Positions 1 to 13,246 of a DNA stretch of 64,000 nucleotides are shown in pieces. Position 1 is the stretch's first letter. Every line of letters starts with the position of its first letter. The position numbers and the translations under genes were made by a program. This DNA comes from Oxytricha trifallax (lineage: Eukaryota > Ciliophora > Spirotrichea > Sporadotrichida > Oxytrichidae): NCBI GenBank assembly GCA_000711775.1, contig ARYC01018594.1, positions 38,447 to 102,446 of the forward strand. Direction: 5' to 3'. The notes under the pieces are model-generated. The model searched no databases and was not told the origin of the DNA. It worked only from the letters and a program-made list of their open reading frames with translations.

Positions 1-1779
1 CAATTGAATGATTTGAAATTTTTAAATTATTCTTCCTATTTTATAATATTCTTTTAATGAGGTTTATTAACATTTTTATGCTTAAATTTCCTTCAAATGA
101 ATTGTATGATATAATTTAATATTTTATATTATATTATACATTATAAAATTAAATATTAAATTTTATTCTATAATATCTATATAGTTAAATAAAAATAAAA
201 CATATGATTCCTGTACTTAAGGATTGTTAAGACGAGTGAGGATTTAATTGATAATATAAAGCAATTACTATTAACATATTTTAATTAACCTAATATGTTA
301 AAAAGATATTATTTAGTTTTTCTAAATAAAAAATGACTTTTAATAATATTACTATAATTATATCTATTATATAAAGAGGAAAAATGCAAAAAAGATTTAT
401 TAATTATTAATCATTTTAAAAAGAGATAAAAAAGATAACATTGAGATCTTAGAATGTAATTAATTTTATGATTTTACTCAAATTAAAATATATTATATAT
501 AAACGAGTTTTTATTTATTGTGTTGATTATATTCTATTATATTTCACTAATCTCTATATTAAAATTTAATCCTAATAAAAACTTTAAATAAAAAAATTCA
601 CCTAGTATAACTTCAAAATATCAATTTTAGCAATTGAATTAATTGAAAGTAACGGATTAATTTAAATGGATCTAAGGAGCTTTATATATTTTTTGCATAG
701 AATTAATATTTAAACATAAAATTTAGGTAACTATTAAACTACTCTAAAAAATATTTATGTACAACTTTTGTAATTAATTCCCCAAAAAAAGCACTTTTAA
801 ATATAACATAAATCGATAAAGTTTACACAAGGGCAAACAGATACCACATTTGAGAATTTTCAAATATAATTAATATTTTAAATAATTAATCAAATATAAA
901 TAAAAATATTAGATAATAATTTCGATGAAATAAGAAAGAATTTCCAGTTAGAAAAAGAATAATAAAAGCAAGCTATAATTCCTATACAAGTATATTAGGC
1001 ATTTAAAAAATATAAATAAATTTATAAAAGAAATGAAATAATATAAAGTTTATTTGCTAACTTTAATTAAGATTTTATTTTTGGAGGAATTATGATAAAA
1101 TTTAAATTATATTAAATAAATAGGCTTTAAATGATAAATATTTTGAAATTATCAACGGGGAATTAATAATGGGAGCAATTAAATTGACTGGGTATTAAAG
1201 AAATATAAGTAAATAAATAGAGTAATTACTTTGTTAATAGACGGGGTACTGTTGTTAAAAAATATTATAAAATTATTTATATTAAAAAATTAATTTTTGA
1301 ATGTATACTATTACAAAAATGAAATTAATTGAACATTTAAAAAACAGATTCTTCTTTAAATGATTAATGGGAATATGCCATAAAATTCTTAAAAAATTTT
1401 TACTAAGCATATTTAATAAAAGAAGTTTATAGAGGATCATATTATGACTATTCAGATTTTTTTTCTAAACTTAGGTTTAAAAGATGATGGTAAATGGTAA
1501 TTTTTGAGGATAATAAAAAAATATGAATAGCAATTTACTACAACATTTGAATCCATTCTTGGTAAAATAAAAACATAACTAGTAAAGGAAAATTTGATTT
1601 CTAAAATCTAACCATTAATTGATGAGAGAATTTTAGTGTCTAATTTGAAAATTAGATTAATTAAGGGTATTTTTGTTCGTAATGAATTCGAATTTTAGGA
1701 TGGATATCAAAATATTCAATAAATATTTATTTAAAATTATGTGGGGGGCAAAGAAAAGTATAATTCTTGACTAAATAAC
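1..1779. other. AT-rich germline DNA, no gene seen
   Basis: Very AT-rich sequence in which I found no convincing coding frame on either strand with TGA as the only stop, and no RNA gene. It ends at the AAT duplication (1780-1782) that flanks the first TBE. Probably germline-limited DNA. Confidence 0.5.
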
Positions 1780-1908
1780 AATCAAAACTCCAAAACCCTT
1801 TCAGTAGTTTGATTGATAAAAGTGGACTATTCGTGCATACTTTATTAGGGTTTTAATAAGGTTTATGTAGGGATTTAATATTTAAATATTAGTAATATAA
1901 GTGAATAA

Positions 1909-2956
1909 ATGCGAGGTTTGGGGTCACAATATGAAAGTGATTATATAGATTTATTGTTTAAGTTGCGTTATGGTTGGGATGATTATAGTGATCAACTCAA
2001 ACCTATTCTAAATTACACATCTATAGCAAGACTGCTCCATAAATTTCCTGCAACTTTGAGGTCTCACTGTCTATTAGCATTGAATTTAAAGATAGCAGCT
2101 TAATTCTGAGCCTAAAAGACCTCTACAATTTTAGCAGCATCATATCGATTATCTTATTATTGATAAGACTCTTAAATACTGGGCTCACTTCTCTATGGCC
2201 TAGAGAGCTGTGATGTTTCATCGCCAATTTCCTGAGCTTCATATCTCTGCTTAATCGATAGCTAACATATATAAAAAGAACGGAATATCTTACAAGACAG
2301 TCAATCGCATTAAGAGAGTGATTGACTTTAATGTTCCATTTTATAAGGATAATTTAAATTATATATTCGATTAAATGCAGAGGGCTATTACTAATAATAT
2401 TAAGTTCATACACGCTGATGAGGCAGTATTCACGTTTAATACCTTCATATCAAGGTCTTGGTATAAAAGATATAGCAACATTGAAGTATATGATTAAAAG
2501 GTTAAGGTTTAAACTCATGCTATACTTGGTGGAATAAGCGAAGATAATGGCCTCGAGATTTACGTTATCCACCCTCGCTCAATAAAGACCGAATAATACA
2601 TAAAGGTCTTGTAATAACTCAGAGAAAAGTACACGTAATAAGAGATTATTCTGTTTGTTGATAACTTATCTGTCCATAAAACTAAAGACACAAAGAATGA
2701 ATTTTAAAGGCTAAACATAAAACTTGTATTTAATGTTCCTTACAGCCCTTAGTTCAATGGAATTGAATTATATTGGGGGTTATTGAAAGGTCATTATAAG
2801 AAATTGCTGCTCTACCATCTGATGCATGATTTAAAGATAGATACAGTAGATTTTATTAAGAGTGCTGCTAAGAGAGTCAGCGATGAGAAAGCTAAAGTAT
2901 GCGCAAGAGAAGGGAGATTTTGTGTATATAAATAAGTTTTAGATTTAAATGAATGA
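1909..2956 (+). pseudogene. TBE 42-kDa transposase (IS630/Tc1 DDE family), one frameshift
   Basis: Read with TAA/TAG as Gln, this encodes a transposase of about 350 residues that cuts and joins TBE ends and, in Oxytricha, is implicated in genome rearrangement. The frame opens at ATG 1909 and shifts once near 2095-2105, where the first frame meets TGA; from about 2105 the second frame runs to TGA 2954-2956. The acidic triad is intact: Asp in HADEAVFTF, Asp in LFVDNLSVHK and Glu in NGIELYWG. The N-terminal helix-turn-helix-like part (LLFKLRYG, SIARLLHKFP) aligns with the copies at 39.7 and 59.8 kb. It is the best preserved transposase in the window. The frameshift may be real or an assembly error. 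Confidence 0.88.
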
Positions 2957-2962
2957 ATAAGT

Positions 2963-3755
2963 TCACATATTAAATTTGCCAGTAAAGGGATTTGGCTTCT
3001 CTTTCTTTTCTTCCTCTTAAGGCTTGCTTGGGCCTATGTTTCTTCTCTTAGTGCCAGCTCCTGCATCTATGTTCATCTCTTCTGCCTTTTATAAATCTTT
3101 GAAGAGTCTCTTACTCAATTCATGTTTTACTTGAAACTTTCTCTCTTTCTCTGTTTAATTTGCTGCGCTCTTTCATCAAGTATATAGCAGTTTCAGGTTT
3201 TTTCATAAAGCTAGAAGACTATGCTTACTAGAGATGAATGGAAGCTTCTGCAGTTCCTAGAGCCAGGTGTCGCTGATTTTAATACCTTGATTCTCTTTTT
3301 CTTCAGGAGAAATGCTGTAGCATTTTTTGTGAGCTTCTTAAATTATTCATTTAAGTACTCAGGTTTAAAAGTCCAAGGACACCAAAGAAGAAGTTTCTCA
3401 CTGACAACTTATTAGAGAGTTGCAGCTTTGATGGAAGGTAGAGAGCAACATCTGGATCACTCACAGCATCATCCTAGAGATTTTTTACTGAAATTTCAGG
3501 GTAGTTAAGTATCTCCATCATCATAATTTCATTAGACTTAAAAGCTTTTTTCTCTTCACTTAGTAAGGCTTTTAAAAATGAGATTTTAGTTCCCTCCTAA
3601 GTCGGCAAGAATAATCCAACTATAATGGGTTTATTAATCTTACTTAAGAACTTACCTTGCTATACCAAATATTTATATATGTCCTCTTTACTTCGAAATT
3701 TTCCTATTAAATCTTGAGATTAAATTCTCTTCATTGCATCATTCATAGACTCCAT
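2963..3755 (-). pseudogene. TBE 22-kDa protein, damaged copy
   Basis: It converges on the transposase, with the two stop codons 6 bp apart. It opens with ATG at 3755 and stops at TGA 2963-2965. The protein family has no known biochemical function; it occurs in all TBEs. Shared landmarks with the copies at 37.9 and 58.0 kb are GLFLPT.EGTKISFLKA, NYPEIS and NFFFGVLG. After FFFGVLG the frame is lost by an indel. Near the 3' end lies the equivalent of the 26-nt intron-like insert seen in the other copies (3203-3228 here), but its last two bases read GA instead of AG. The C-terminus is rich in Glu/Lys (EEEKKEKPNPF). Confidence 0.82.
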
Positions 3756-4321
3756 CTTGCTTCCTCTTTCTAGAAATGTTAATGAAATTTAAAATTATGG
3801 ATATCCATTCTAAGTTTATTAAAATCTTACTACTAAATAGGGAGGACCTACTGGAGGTCAACCTTGAAAAGATATGCGGAGAAGCATTGAAAAACTTGCT
3901 CCAAGTTTCACAGATTGATTTCCATTTTTATCAATCTATCTCCATTAAAATTGCTCCTAATAATGTTTAATTATTTTAGGAGGTCCTCCAAATTAAGTTC
4001 AAACTTTATTAGGAGTTAAATTTTAAGGTTAAAACTTAATTAGGAGCATATTAAATTTAAAAATGCTTAATAATTTTACCTCCAAATTAAGTTCAAACTT
4101 GATTTGGAGGACCTCATTAAGAAACAAAACTTCATTAGGACTATTTTAATTTACTAAAACGTATAAAATTCTCTTAAAATATGTCAACTTACAGCTTTCT
4201 ATGGTTATTTAATTTTCTTACCTCTCAGCCGAGAATCTACCAGAGTGTCTTATATTCGACTATTATAGTTTATCAAGGTATATTTTATCATTATTATAAT
4301 AAAAAATAACAGTAAACTAAA

Positions 4322-5741
4322 ATGAGCGCAAAACTTTTGAGAAGAGTGGCATTACTTGGGTAAAGTTAATAAAAATTATCATTCCAGCAACCAAGAAAAG
4401 TAGAGACCAGATACGCTTGTACTCTGTGGGAGCCTATTTATGACAATTTTTACCAGTCTAGCTTTGAGATTCAAATATAAATTAAGTAGGAGGTTGTCAT
4501 AGAAGCTTTGCAAATGGAGGAGGAGGTTAAACAACCCGCCATAGAGCATTAATAAGTACCAGCCAAAGTTGACTATTAATTCAAAGAATGCAATAAAGTT
4601 TTCCTCTATAAGACAACTTACAAGAGACACTTGAGAGATATACACAACGATATGCCAAGGTTATATCTCAAGCATTAAAAGAAAGATGGGAAGTATGTCT
4701 GTGAGTTTTGTGAGAAGCCATATCTCATACTAGAGACATCAAAGTTCACTTAAAGAAAAAGCATAATCCAAATTTTTTTCTTTATTCATGAACTTACAGG
4801 TAAAAGATTCTTATAAAAAAGAAAATCAAGAAACCTAATGGAGTCTCTTAGAGTTGAAGTGTAGAAGTAAGTCAAAATGAAGAAAGCAGTAAAGAAATTT
4901 CCTCTCTCTGATATCAATAAAATTATGGTAAATTAGAGGCTATGAAGATTCCTGTCTTGAAAATTATTGACTTAGATTCTTGCCTAGAAAGCTACCTTAA
5001 TCTTAAAGATAAAATAGAGAAGAAAGTCATTACTGATGATTAATACGCTTACAAAATTTCTTCTTTCAATTACTTCCTTGCTGATGACAAGTTCTAAATG
5101 AAATTTGCTAATAAGTATGCTCTTTAATAAGCAAAATTTAAAGAGTGCAGGCATATAATTAAGCTTGATGACATTTTACTTGGAATAAATCATGTAGCAT
5201 TTAGACTTCCCCTCCTTGAAATGACTTACATAGAGTTTTAATCGGACAACAGATGCCAAAGTTAAATTGGCTAGATAGTACTACAGATAGTTGAAGGAAT
5301 AGAAGAGCTTCACTAGCTCGGTTACGTTCATAGAGACTTAAACCATAAAATATAATGATGAACTTTCAACCTCTAAGAGTCTATATTATTGATTTCAAAA
5401 GGCTCAAAGAATAGAAGCCTCTGAGCTAGGAAATGTCCGAGGCACTCCTGGATATTTCCCCGATAGAGAAGATTGGAGAGATGGGAATATAGTGTGGGAT
5501 TTATGGGCATTAGCAGCAATAATAATAGAGAGTGATATGCCAAGGAACGATTACTTTAGCTGTAAGAATGAGAGAGATTCTAAGTAAAGAATCAAACAAT
5601 ATCTCGATAAAAATAAAATCAATGGAGGCCTCAGAAAGCTTGCATACTCTACAATAATCAAACCAATCAATGAAAATGAAGAATGCTAGATACAATCAAA
5701 CAACAACTTAGAAAGTTAAAATTCAGAGAACTGCCACATGA
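4322..5741 (+). pseudogene. TBE 57-kDa zinc-finger/protein-kinase gene, decayed
   Basis: It starts at ATG 4322. The N-terminal half has C2H2-like zinc fingers: a first finger keeping one Cys and a H...H pair (YKRHLRDIH) and a second with CEFCEKPY, where a frameshift precedes the His pair. The C-terminal half is a protein kinase domain; VHRDLNHKIYN stands where catalytic HRDLKPEN is expected and GTPGYFPDRED marks the activation-segment end. Asn instead of Lys and His instead of Pro in the catalytic loop suggest that this copy is inactive. The stop is uncertain because of frameshifts; the TGA at 5739-5741 is the most likely. The protein's role in transposition is unknown. Confidence 0.75.
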
Positions 5742-5924
5742 CTCTAAGCTTATGTTTGTGTAAAAAATTTCAAAACCTCGCATATAATCACTTAATTTAC
5801 TAATATTTAAACATTAAACCCCAACAAAAACCCTATTAAAACCCTAATAAAGTATGCACTAATAGTCCACTTTTATCAATCAAAAACTCAATCAAACTAC
5901 TGAAAGGGTTTTAGGGTTTTGAAT

Positions 5925-6739
5925 AGAGGGGAAATTAATCTAAACTCTATAACAAAGCAAATAAGTTGGCAAGAATCTAGCTCTAAATTAATAATAAATC
6001 AAGAATATATTAGTTAATTAAATGAATTATAAAAAGAAATGTTATTATAATTAAACTAAATAGTTAATTTATTACGATACGGAATTTTAACTTTTCACAT
6101 ATCTATTGATGTAAATTATTATAAATTTAACTCATTTTATTAAAATAGATTTATAATCCTGTGATTCATTTAATTGATAATTAAGAATTTATGGTAATGA
6201 TGATAAATCTATTGATTGTTTAAATTTAAGTAAATAATTTAATATATAAGAATTAATATTTATTATGTTGACAAGATATTAAAATATTTATATGCTAATA
6301 ATAAAAATAAAGATCTTTAAATGTCAAAAATTAAATGTATAAATATATAATTTTAAGATTATTTAATTAAAATTCCTATGAAAAAGGTAAATAAGAAATC
6401 ATTTAATTAATTTCGAAGTTAATTATATTTAATTGACATATAAATTTTTACAAATATATAAGATTTGATAATGATTAACTCTATCAAACTCAAACTTATC
6501 AGAATATTTTGAAAATATAAGTTAAATAAGATAGATTTTTATTAAAAAGTATAGTTATTATTTTACATTATTATATAAAATTTCAATTAATATTACTAAA
6601 AATTGGTAATTAAATTTAAAGATAAAAGTAAATTTATTTAAAATTAATGCTTTTATTTTTATAACCAGAAATCCAATTCAATGGCTAAAAATATAAATAA
6701 AATCCAAAAATTCCTTAATTAAATAATTTTTTGCATTAA
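5925..6739. other. AT-rich spacer, no gene seen
   Basis: AT-rich DNA between the first TBE and a decayed TBE. I see no credible coding frame or RNA gene. Confidence 0.4.
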
Positions 6740-9700
6740 TTTTTATGATATAGTAGAGTTTTATTGAGGTTTGTAGAGAAATTCGAAAAATTGTAAAATT
6801 AGAACTACAAATTAGCTATTTTTAAGGAATATTAATTATGAAAAGTATTTAAATTTACTGCTTAAGCTTTAGCACGGTCCAAGTATATATTTAGCAAGTG
6901 CTTAATTATTCATCAATAACAAAATCTTATGCAAGAGTGCCTCAATTAATAGGTATCACTGTTTGCTACAGTTTTATCTAATCAATTCTACATCTTGATA
7001 GCATCTTGTAATGAACTAAAAGAAAACCTGTTTAAAAATTGACTACATCTGTGACTTTAAAATATTTTTTTAATTTTAAAGTATCTGGCACACTTTCCAC
7101 ACGACTAGCGAGTTTTGATGCTTTATCGCAGTTTTCCTGACTTAAATCTCTCCATAGACTAGATCTAACATTTATTGAAGAAATGATATATCTTTAATGA
7201 ATGTTAATAGAGTGAAGAGAGTTCTTGATTTTAAATTGCTATTTTATGTTAAGAATTAAAACTAAATTTAAGAATAAATGCAGAGCTAATATTAAATACA
7301 TGCTATACACGCTGATGAAGCTGTATTTATATTTAATACCTTTAATAATGAGTAATGTTATAAGAAGTATGATAACATAGAAATCTCTGACCAAAAGGTA
7401 AAGTTGTAACTCCTGTTGTTAGTGAAGATCCAAGCAATACAAAGTTATTTAATAAATCCTTGCTCTATGAATCTAAAGTAGTATATAGAATTCTTTCATA
7501 AGGTAAGAGAAAAATATATTGAATTAGAGTTTCTCCTATTTGTTGATTAACTCTCAGTTCATAATTCAAGAAGTCTAAGAAATCATAAGAAAAATTAAAT
7601 AAAACTCCTATGAGTAGTGTTCTATATAATCAACAATTATACATCATAGAATTTACTAGAGCTAAAATATGACTCATTACAAGAAACCATTGCAGGATCA
7701 TCAACTTGCCTATAGATACAGTTGACTTGATTGAAAGCATATTTTCAAGTGAGTGAGATAAAATCAAAATTTTGTGCATGAGAAGGAAGAATGATGTTTA
7801 AATATAAGCTTTAGATTTAAATGAATAAAAAGATTTACATATTAACTGGATTCTTATAAGAATTCGGCTTGTCTTTCATTTCTTCTTTTTGTGCTTAATT
7901 AAAACAAAGGTTATTCTTTTTTTAAACAGCACTAGCACATATAATTTTCATCTTAATAGAGAGATTTGGATGCTTCATAAGCTCCTCTAGCAAGGCCAGG
8001 CTTATTAATATGCCTTGCTTTATTAAGATGGAAGAATGTTAGAGAATTGTTTATTGGTTGGAATTTAAAATACTAAATCTTTATCTTTCATAACTTTCCT
8101 TATAAAGATGAGTGATAATTAATTAGGGTAATTTGGCATTTTAAATAACATAATCTTTTACTTTTTAAAGTTTTCTTTTCATTACAGAGTATAGCTTTTA
8201 AGATTGATATTTTGTACCTCCCCAAATTGAAAGGTATAAACCAACTTTATTTTATGTATTAGATAATATTCCCATGATATGTGAAATATTGATATAGACT
8301 TTCATTGTTTCTGAATCTTGTCCTTAATTATTGAGCCTAGACTCTCTTTCATGCTAATGCAAAGATTCTATCTTTGTTCTTTATCCTATTAATCAATTTA
8401 AAATTTTAATTTATAGAATTCTGGATTATATTGTTAAAATTATTATTTTTAAATATGGTCATCTTATAGGAGGTTAACCGTAAAGAAATTAGAAAAGTTT
8501 ACAGAAGCTGAATCAAATGCAGAGATATAGCTTATTTTATCAATATAATTCCATTAAATTATAACACTTTTGTTTTAATTTAATTGGAACTGTTACTTAG
8601 ATTGTTTAACTTTAATTGTTAAATATTTAATAGTACCAAAAATAAATTAGTACCTAGTTTTAAAATAATGAGATTCAAATGGAAAAGATCCAATCTGGTT
8701 CATTACTTAATAGGAGTAAGTACTTACCTTAACCTTTTCTGAGTTGTTAATAAAAAAATGATAATTTATTATAGTTAAAATAGGGGAGAATTGTAGTTCG
8801 AAACTACTTATAAATATGAAGTCTTAGAGTTGCTCCTAAATAGTATTGCTATTGGCAAATAAAATTTATGAGCATTATTATAGAATTTTAATTAGAATTT
8901 AAACATGACGTTAATTTATATTTCATTAGCAATTTCTATAGAAACATAGCTCTACTTTAGATCCATAAAACCAAAATTATCTTTATTAAAAGAGAGGCAG
9001 AGCTAATTGCTCTTGAATTTGTAGCCTATTTTCATTGAAGTTAAAATTATAAAGCAAAGAGCAGAGATAGGAGTTCAAAAATAACTTGAAGATTTTAATG
9101 AAGTGAGAGAACTGCGAAAAATTGAAAAGCTAAAATCTTTGAGTGTTTTAAGGGCTAAAACTTTTTCTCGACAGAGTCTAGATTAAAGAGACACATTAAA
9201 GAAATAAACTTTTGATTAAGCTAAGGTGTATTCATATCATAAAGTTTATAGAGGGTATAAAGATACTTTGATATATATCCCTAATAAAAGTAAAATATAT
9301 AACTATTGAGTAATAGAGAGAGTAGAGGGAGAAACTTAAGAGATAGAATTTAATGGAATCAATGAATCAATCATATGGTTGAATCTTTGTTTAACGATTC
9401 TATAAGATGATATGTATATTTCTGTATTAAATGCTATGTTCTTAGCAAATGTTTGAAAATATTCGCACATAGACTTACATGATAAAACAAAACTCATATC
9501 AATCTATATTTATGCCAACAAGTTATATTCTTTTATCTAAGCAGATGATTCAAACAAAAAATTCTCTGTAAAGAATTAGAGCGTCAAAGAACTTTTAAAC
9601 ATGTATTTGAAGACTTAGAATGTTATATTGAATCTCTTCCATTTGGAGCTATAAGTATTTTCAATAGAGCAATAATATAAGTAATATTAATCATAGCTTA

Positions 9701-10170
9701 GGTGCTTGGTACCACAAGATTCTCTTAATAAGTGATAATTTGACAAAAATTCAGTTTAGTAGATGTGTCGCAGCATCCTCATTAGTATTTTTTTACGAAA
9801 TGAAGAACAATTCATACTTTGGTATCAAGCAAGGGAAATAAATAATATATTAGGCTGAAAGCATATAAAGTAGATTTATACGATGAAAATAAAAGGATAG
9901 TAGAGAAGATAAATGAGAGAGTATCCTCTATCTTAGGTTTTAAAAAAAGCTGTGATGTCATGAAAGAGTCACTGAAGACATCAAGCTTCAGGATTTATAA
10001 CAATAAAGTAAATAAAATTCGTTTGTTTTAAATAGACTATTGCTAATTATAATATATATTTTGCTATCTTAAAATCTGCGTTTCCTCAACTAACCCCAAT
10101 AATACTACAGATATACCTATAAATAAATACATTATATAACAGATCAGTGGATTTTAGGGCATTGATTTAC
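6740..10170 (+). mobile_element. Decayed TBE relic
   Basis: An old TBE in the same orientation as copy 1. The transposase remnant (about 6855-7830, +) keeps HADEAVFIFNTF but has many stops and shifts. A remnant of the 22-kDa gene (about 7846-8350, -) and of the 57-kDa gene (about 8780-10000, +) follow in the usual order. The ends are badly eroded: TTTTATTGAGGTTTGTAGAGA near 6760 and a degraded ACTAACCCCAATA near 10090 correspond to subterminal sequences of better copies. No target duplication can be recognised, so the borders are approximate. All genes are dead. Confidence 0.7.
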
Positions 10171-10915
10171 GTATTCATTTTTTTATAATCTCAAGAAATT
10201 AAGTTTGTAATCTGATTTTTAATATAAAATATTGGAACCCCTTCTAATCTTGAAACCATAGAATACTTATTAAATAATTCATATAATTTGTGTCTGCAAA
10301 GTAAATTAAGTCTACCTCAGCCTTGTGATATTTCCCCTATCTCTCGTATTAAACGATTTTTTTAATAATTATATAAAGCTATTAAATGAGCCTTTTTACA
10401 TATGCTCAATTGCTAAGAAACATTAGGCCAAATTGCAAAAGCAAATTATAATATTGCTCAAGTATAATTGGAATGAATTAAAAATATCGTGCTTAAGCAT
10501 TAGATAATTCCAAATAAGCTGGATTTTCTTATTTGCCGGTTCTATATTATTTCATAGCAGTTACGAGATAATTTGGCTTTAATTTGTGATGATATTTGAA
10601 TTGATTTTGATGTCAAAATAAACTCATTTGATGCTTAAATAAATAAAGTACCTCCAAATTAAAAAGTCCAGCTAATTTTTTATTGATTAAGCTCCATATT
10701 TTTAAGAATTAGACAAAGTTAACTGGCACCAATTAGTAGTTATATTAATTTCTTTAATTTATTTTTTTCAAACAATTATTACTTCAGCAATTTTAATAAA
10801 ACTATTAGATAAATAAATTTTCTAATTTAAGTACAATACCCTAAAATTTATAATTAATTAAAACCCATAGTTAAAATTTTTATTTAGAATGAGATAAAAA
10901 AAAAGAGAGGAGTGG
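10171..10915. other. AT-rich spacer, no gene seen
   Basis: AT-rich sequence after the TBE relic; no coding frame or RNA gene recognised. Confidence 0.35.
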
Positions 10916-10920
10916 GGGTA

Positions 10921-11173
10921 ATGAAAAAGAGTTTTGTAAATTTTAAAGAACGACTGCAATTACTACAATAGATCAGACAGGAAAATGTTCCTACCTACCT
11001 ATTAAAATGACATTGACAGTCTTCAGTTCCCAGAAGAGTATACAGAGAGATAATCATCTCTATGAAGTTAGAGATAAGTATCTCCTCATTTTAAAAGATC
11101 TAGCTCTTGAATCAGTAATACTGCACGGAAATTAAAAATTCTACACTTATGCGTTCTATCTATGATTTGATTA
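10921..11173 (+). CDS. Possible isolated coding segment (one MDS or small gene)
   Basis: A locally GC-richer island in very AT-rich DNA. From ATG 10921 one frame reads about 30 residues (KSFVNFKERLQLLQQIRQEN) and after a one-base shift continues for about 50 more (DNHLYEVRDKYLLILKDL, then HGNQKFYTYAFYL) to a TGA. Composition resembles coding DNA elsewhere in the window, but I recognise no family and there is no second segment nearby. It could be a lone macronuclear-destined segment or a chance frame. Confidence 0.3.
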
Positions 11174-11179
11174 ATATTC

Positions 11180-13187
11180 CATTTTTAATGCAAGAGAAAA
11201 TTCTGCTTTATCTCTCATATTTTTTATTCTACTTATGAGGTTTCTTGTTTTTACTATGATTTATTTATGAATAACTTTGATTTGCTTAGAAATTGCTTAA
11301 TTTTAAGTGAGAAAAGAATCATTTTAACTTTGGGGTTTTACCAAAAATAAAAAAATGTCAGCTTTACTTATTAAAGTCAAGATTATTATTAAATTTTTCC
11401 AAATCTTATTATTTTGCATTGATTATAATTCATTATATAAAAGTTAAACAATCAAAAAATTTACACATTTCAAAAATTAAAAAGGATTTCCAATTGAACC
11501 TGTGAATTACTTAACAATACGAATAAAAGTAAAATATTACAAAGATGAAAAAAATTATAATATAAATTTAAATAAAGTGCACATTTTAAATGCAATCATT
11601 AAAAAAATAATTTAACATTCAGTAGAAACAATTTTTCACTTAACCTGATGAATTATAGAACTAACAAAATATTTATAACTAAAAATTATTGGATTTTTTT
11701 TGGCTATATATTTTTAGGGGATTTAAGTATTTTAAGAGTTAAAGTGATCACACAATTCATGATTAGAATCGAGGAAATCATTTTATTATGAACTTATATA
11801 GTGGCATGCCATTTACTAATTAAAAGTGAGTAAATTGAAGTGTGATTGTGGAAAAAATGACATAATAAATATGTATAACCATAGTCAAATCTTATTTTTT
11901 TTTAAATTCTAGCTTAATTATAACACCGATAACTTTTTTGAATAAAGATAAGTAGATAGTTAAGAATAATAAAGTCAAATTTAATTATTAGTGGTTAAAG
12001 AAATAGGAAATAAATTTAAATCCAAATATGCATATAATTAAATTTGCTAATCTCTTTTTATTTCTCTAGTAATATTTTGTTTAAATAAACGTTTATTACT
12101 TTTAATTTTCATTCTTAAATGTCTAACCAGGCTTTATCTTTATTACGATTGAATATTTTAAATAAATGCTTGGTAAACTAACTAATTATATTATTTATAA
12201 CAAATCTAAACTAATAATTAAGAATTTTATTGAGAAAGAGAGGAGTATATCATGGACCTCGAATAATCAATATAAACAGTAATTTATAATAATGCACTAA
12301 TACAATAATTATTAAGGATAATCTATAAGACTATAATATACAAAAGGAATAAAGGTTTAATGATTATCAAATGAAATTGCTTGTTTATTCATAATAAAAT
12401 AAATGTTTAATTTGTTCAAAAATGTTTTAAAAGAGATTAACTTATATTAATACTAAAGAGGTTAGAAGAATCTATATAAATTGAAGAGAAAATATTTGAT
12501 AAAAAATCAAAAAGAGTATTCAATTAATTTAATTAAGGTGCCATATCTCAATTCAGGAATAGTTTAAACTATATTAAATCAATCAAACGATAGTAATTTT
12601 CTAGAAATTTTAATTATAAATAAAGAGACTTAAAAAATTATTAAGGATTTCTAATTGTCTGTAAATCAAAGGTATTTAAATGCTAATAGAGTTGAAGGGT
12701 ATTATTGATTTTGTGATACTAGAAAGTATGAAAATAAATAAGAATAGGTAAACTTGTGGTTTTCAATTAAATTATTATTTAAATAGAGTTTTTGTTTGCC
12801 ATTTTGAAACTTATGGGTAGGTGGGAAATATCTACTCTACTCAATAATTATCATATTTTAAGAGGAATGGTATTCATTAAATATATAAGTTCTTAATATA
12901 TTTTTATATCAAATTTTTGAAACGGAGTAAGAAATAAAATACTATTTCAAAAGAAAAATTTAAGAAATCTTAATTTTTTGATTATAGAATTGTATTAAAG
13001 TCGATTGAAGCATTATTATTATATATTATAAATATACCATAAATTAATACCCTGATAATTTTCTAAGTCTTATAAAAAAAAGCAACCAAAAGACAATAAA
13101 TAATTTTATTTATAATTCAAAAATAATATATAAATTTATATTCACATATTTAAACGGATAATATTTTTATCAAGAAATTTATTAAAA
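11180..13187. other. AT-rich DNA, at most a faint coding trace
   Basis: Mostly featureless AT-rich DNA. Around 12530-12710 (+) a frame gives VPYLNSGIVQTILNQS and NQRYLNANRVEGYY before TGA, which is protein-like but short and unrecognised; possibly an eroded transposon or lone coding segment. Confidence 0.3.
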
Positions 13188-13199
13188 TACATAGCTTAT
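13188..13199. repeat. LINE target-site duplication, left copy (12 bp)
   Basis: TACATAGCTTAT here is repeated exactly at 18394-18405. The two copies bracket the whole LINE, including both ORFs, and so define its ends. Confidence 0.85.
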
Positions 13200-13232
13200 A
13201 ATTAAATCAATTAATTAATTAGAGAGAATTAA
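13199..13232 (+). repeat. 34-bp repeat at the LINE 5' end (copy 1)
   Basis: This AT-rich 34-bp sequence, ending AGAGAGAATTAA, starts at the LINE 5' border and lies 14 bp before the ATG of the EN-RT ORF. An identical copy is at 16542-16575. Confidence 0.85.
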
Positions 13233-13246
13233 AAAGGGCGGGCAAA

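Larger units (their letters stand above)
1783..5921 (+). mobile_element. TBE copy 1 (telomere-bearing element), full length, 4.1 kb
   Basis: The element is bounded by inverted terminal repeats starting CAAAACTCCAAAACCC on the left, with the reverse complement on the right. A perfect AAT duplication lies at 1780-1782 and 5922-5924, matching the 3-bp ANT target known for TBEs. Inside, in order, are a 42-kDa DDE transposase (+), a 22-kDa protein (-) and a 57-kDa zinc-finger/kinase protein (+), the known TBE layout. The terminal C4A4 repeats are more degenerate than in the other copies here, and the spacer between the 22- and 57-kDa genes uses AGGACCTCC-type inverted repeats where the others use GGTACC, so it is probably a different TBE subfamily. 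All three genes carry frameshifts or other damage. Confidence 0.93.
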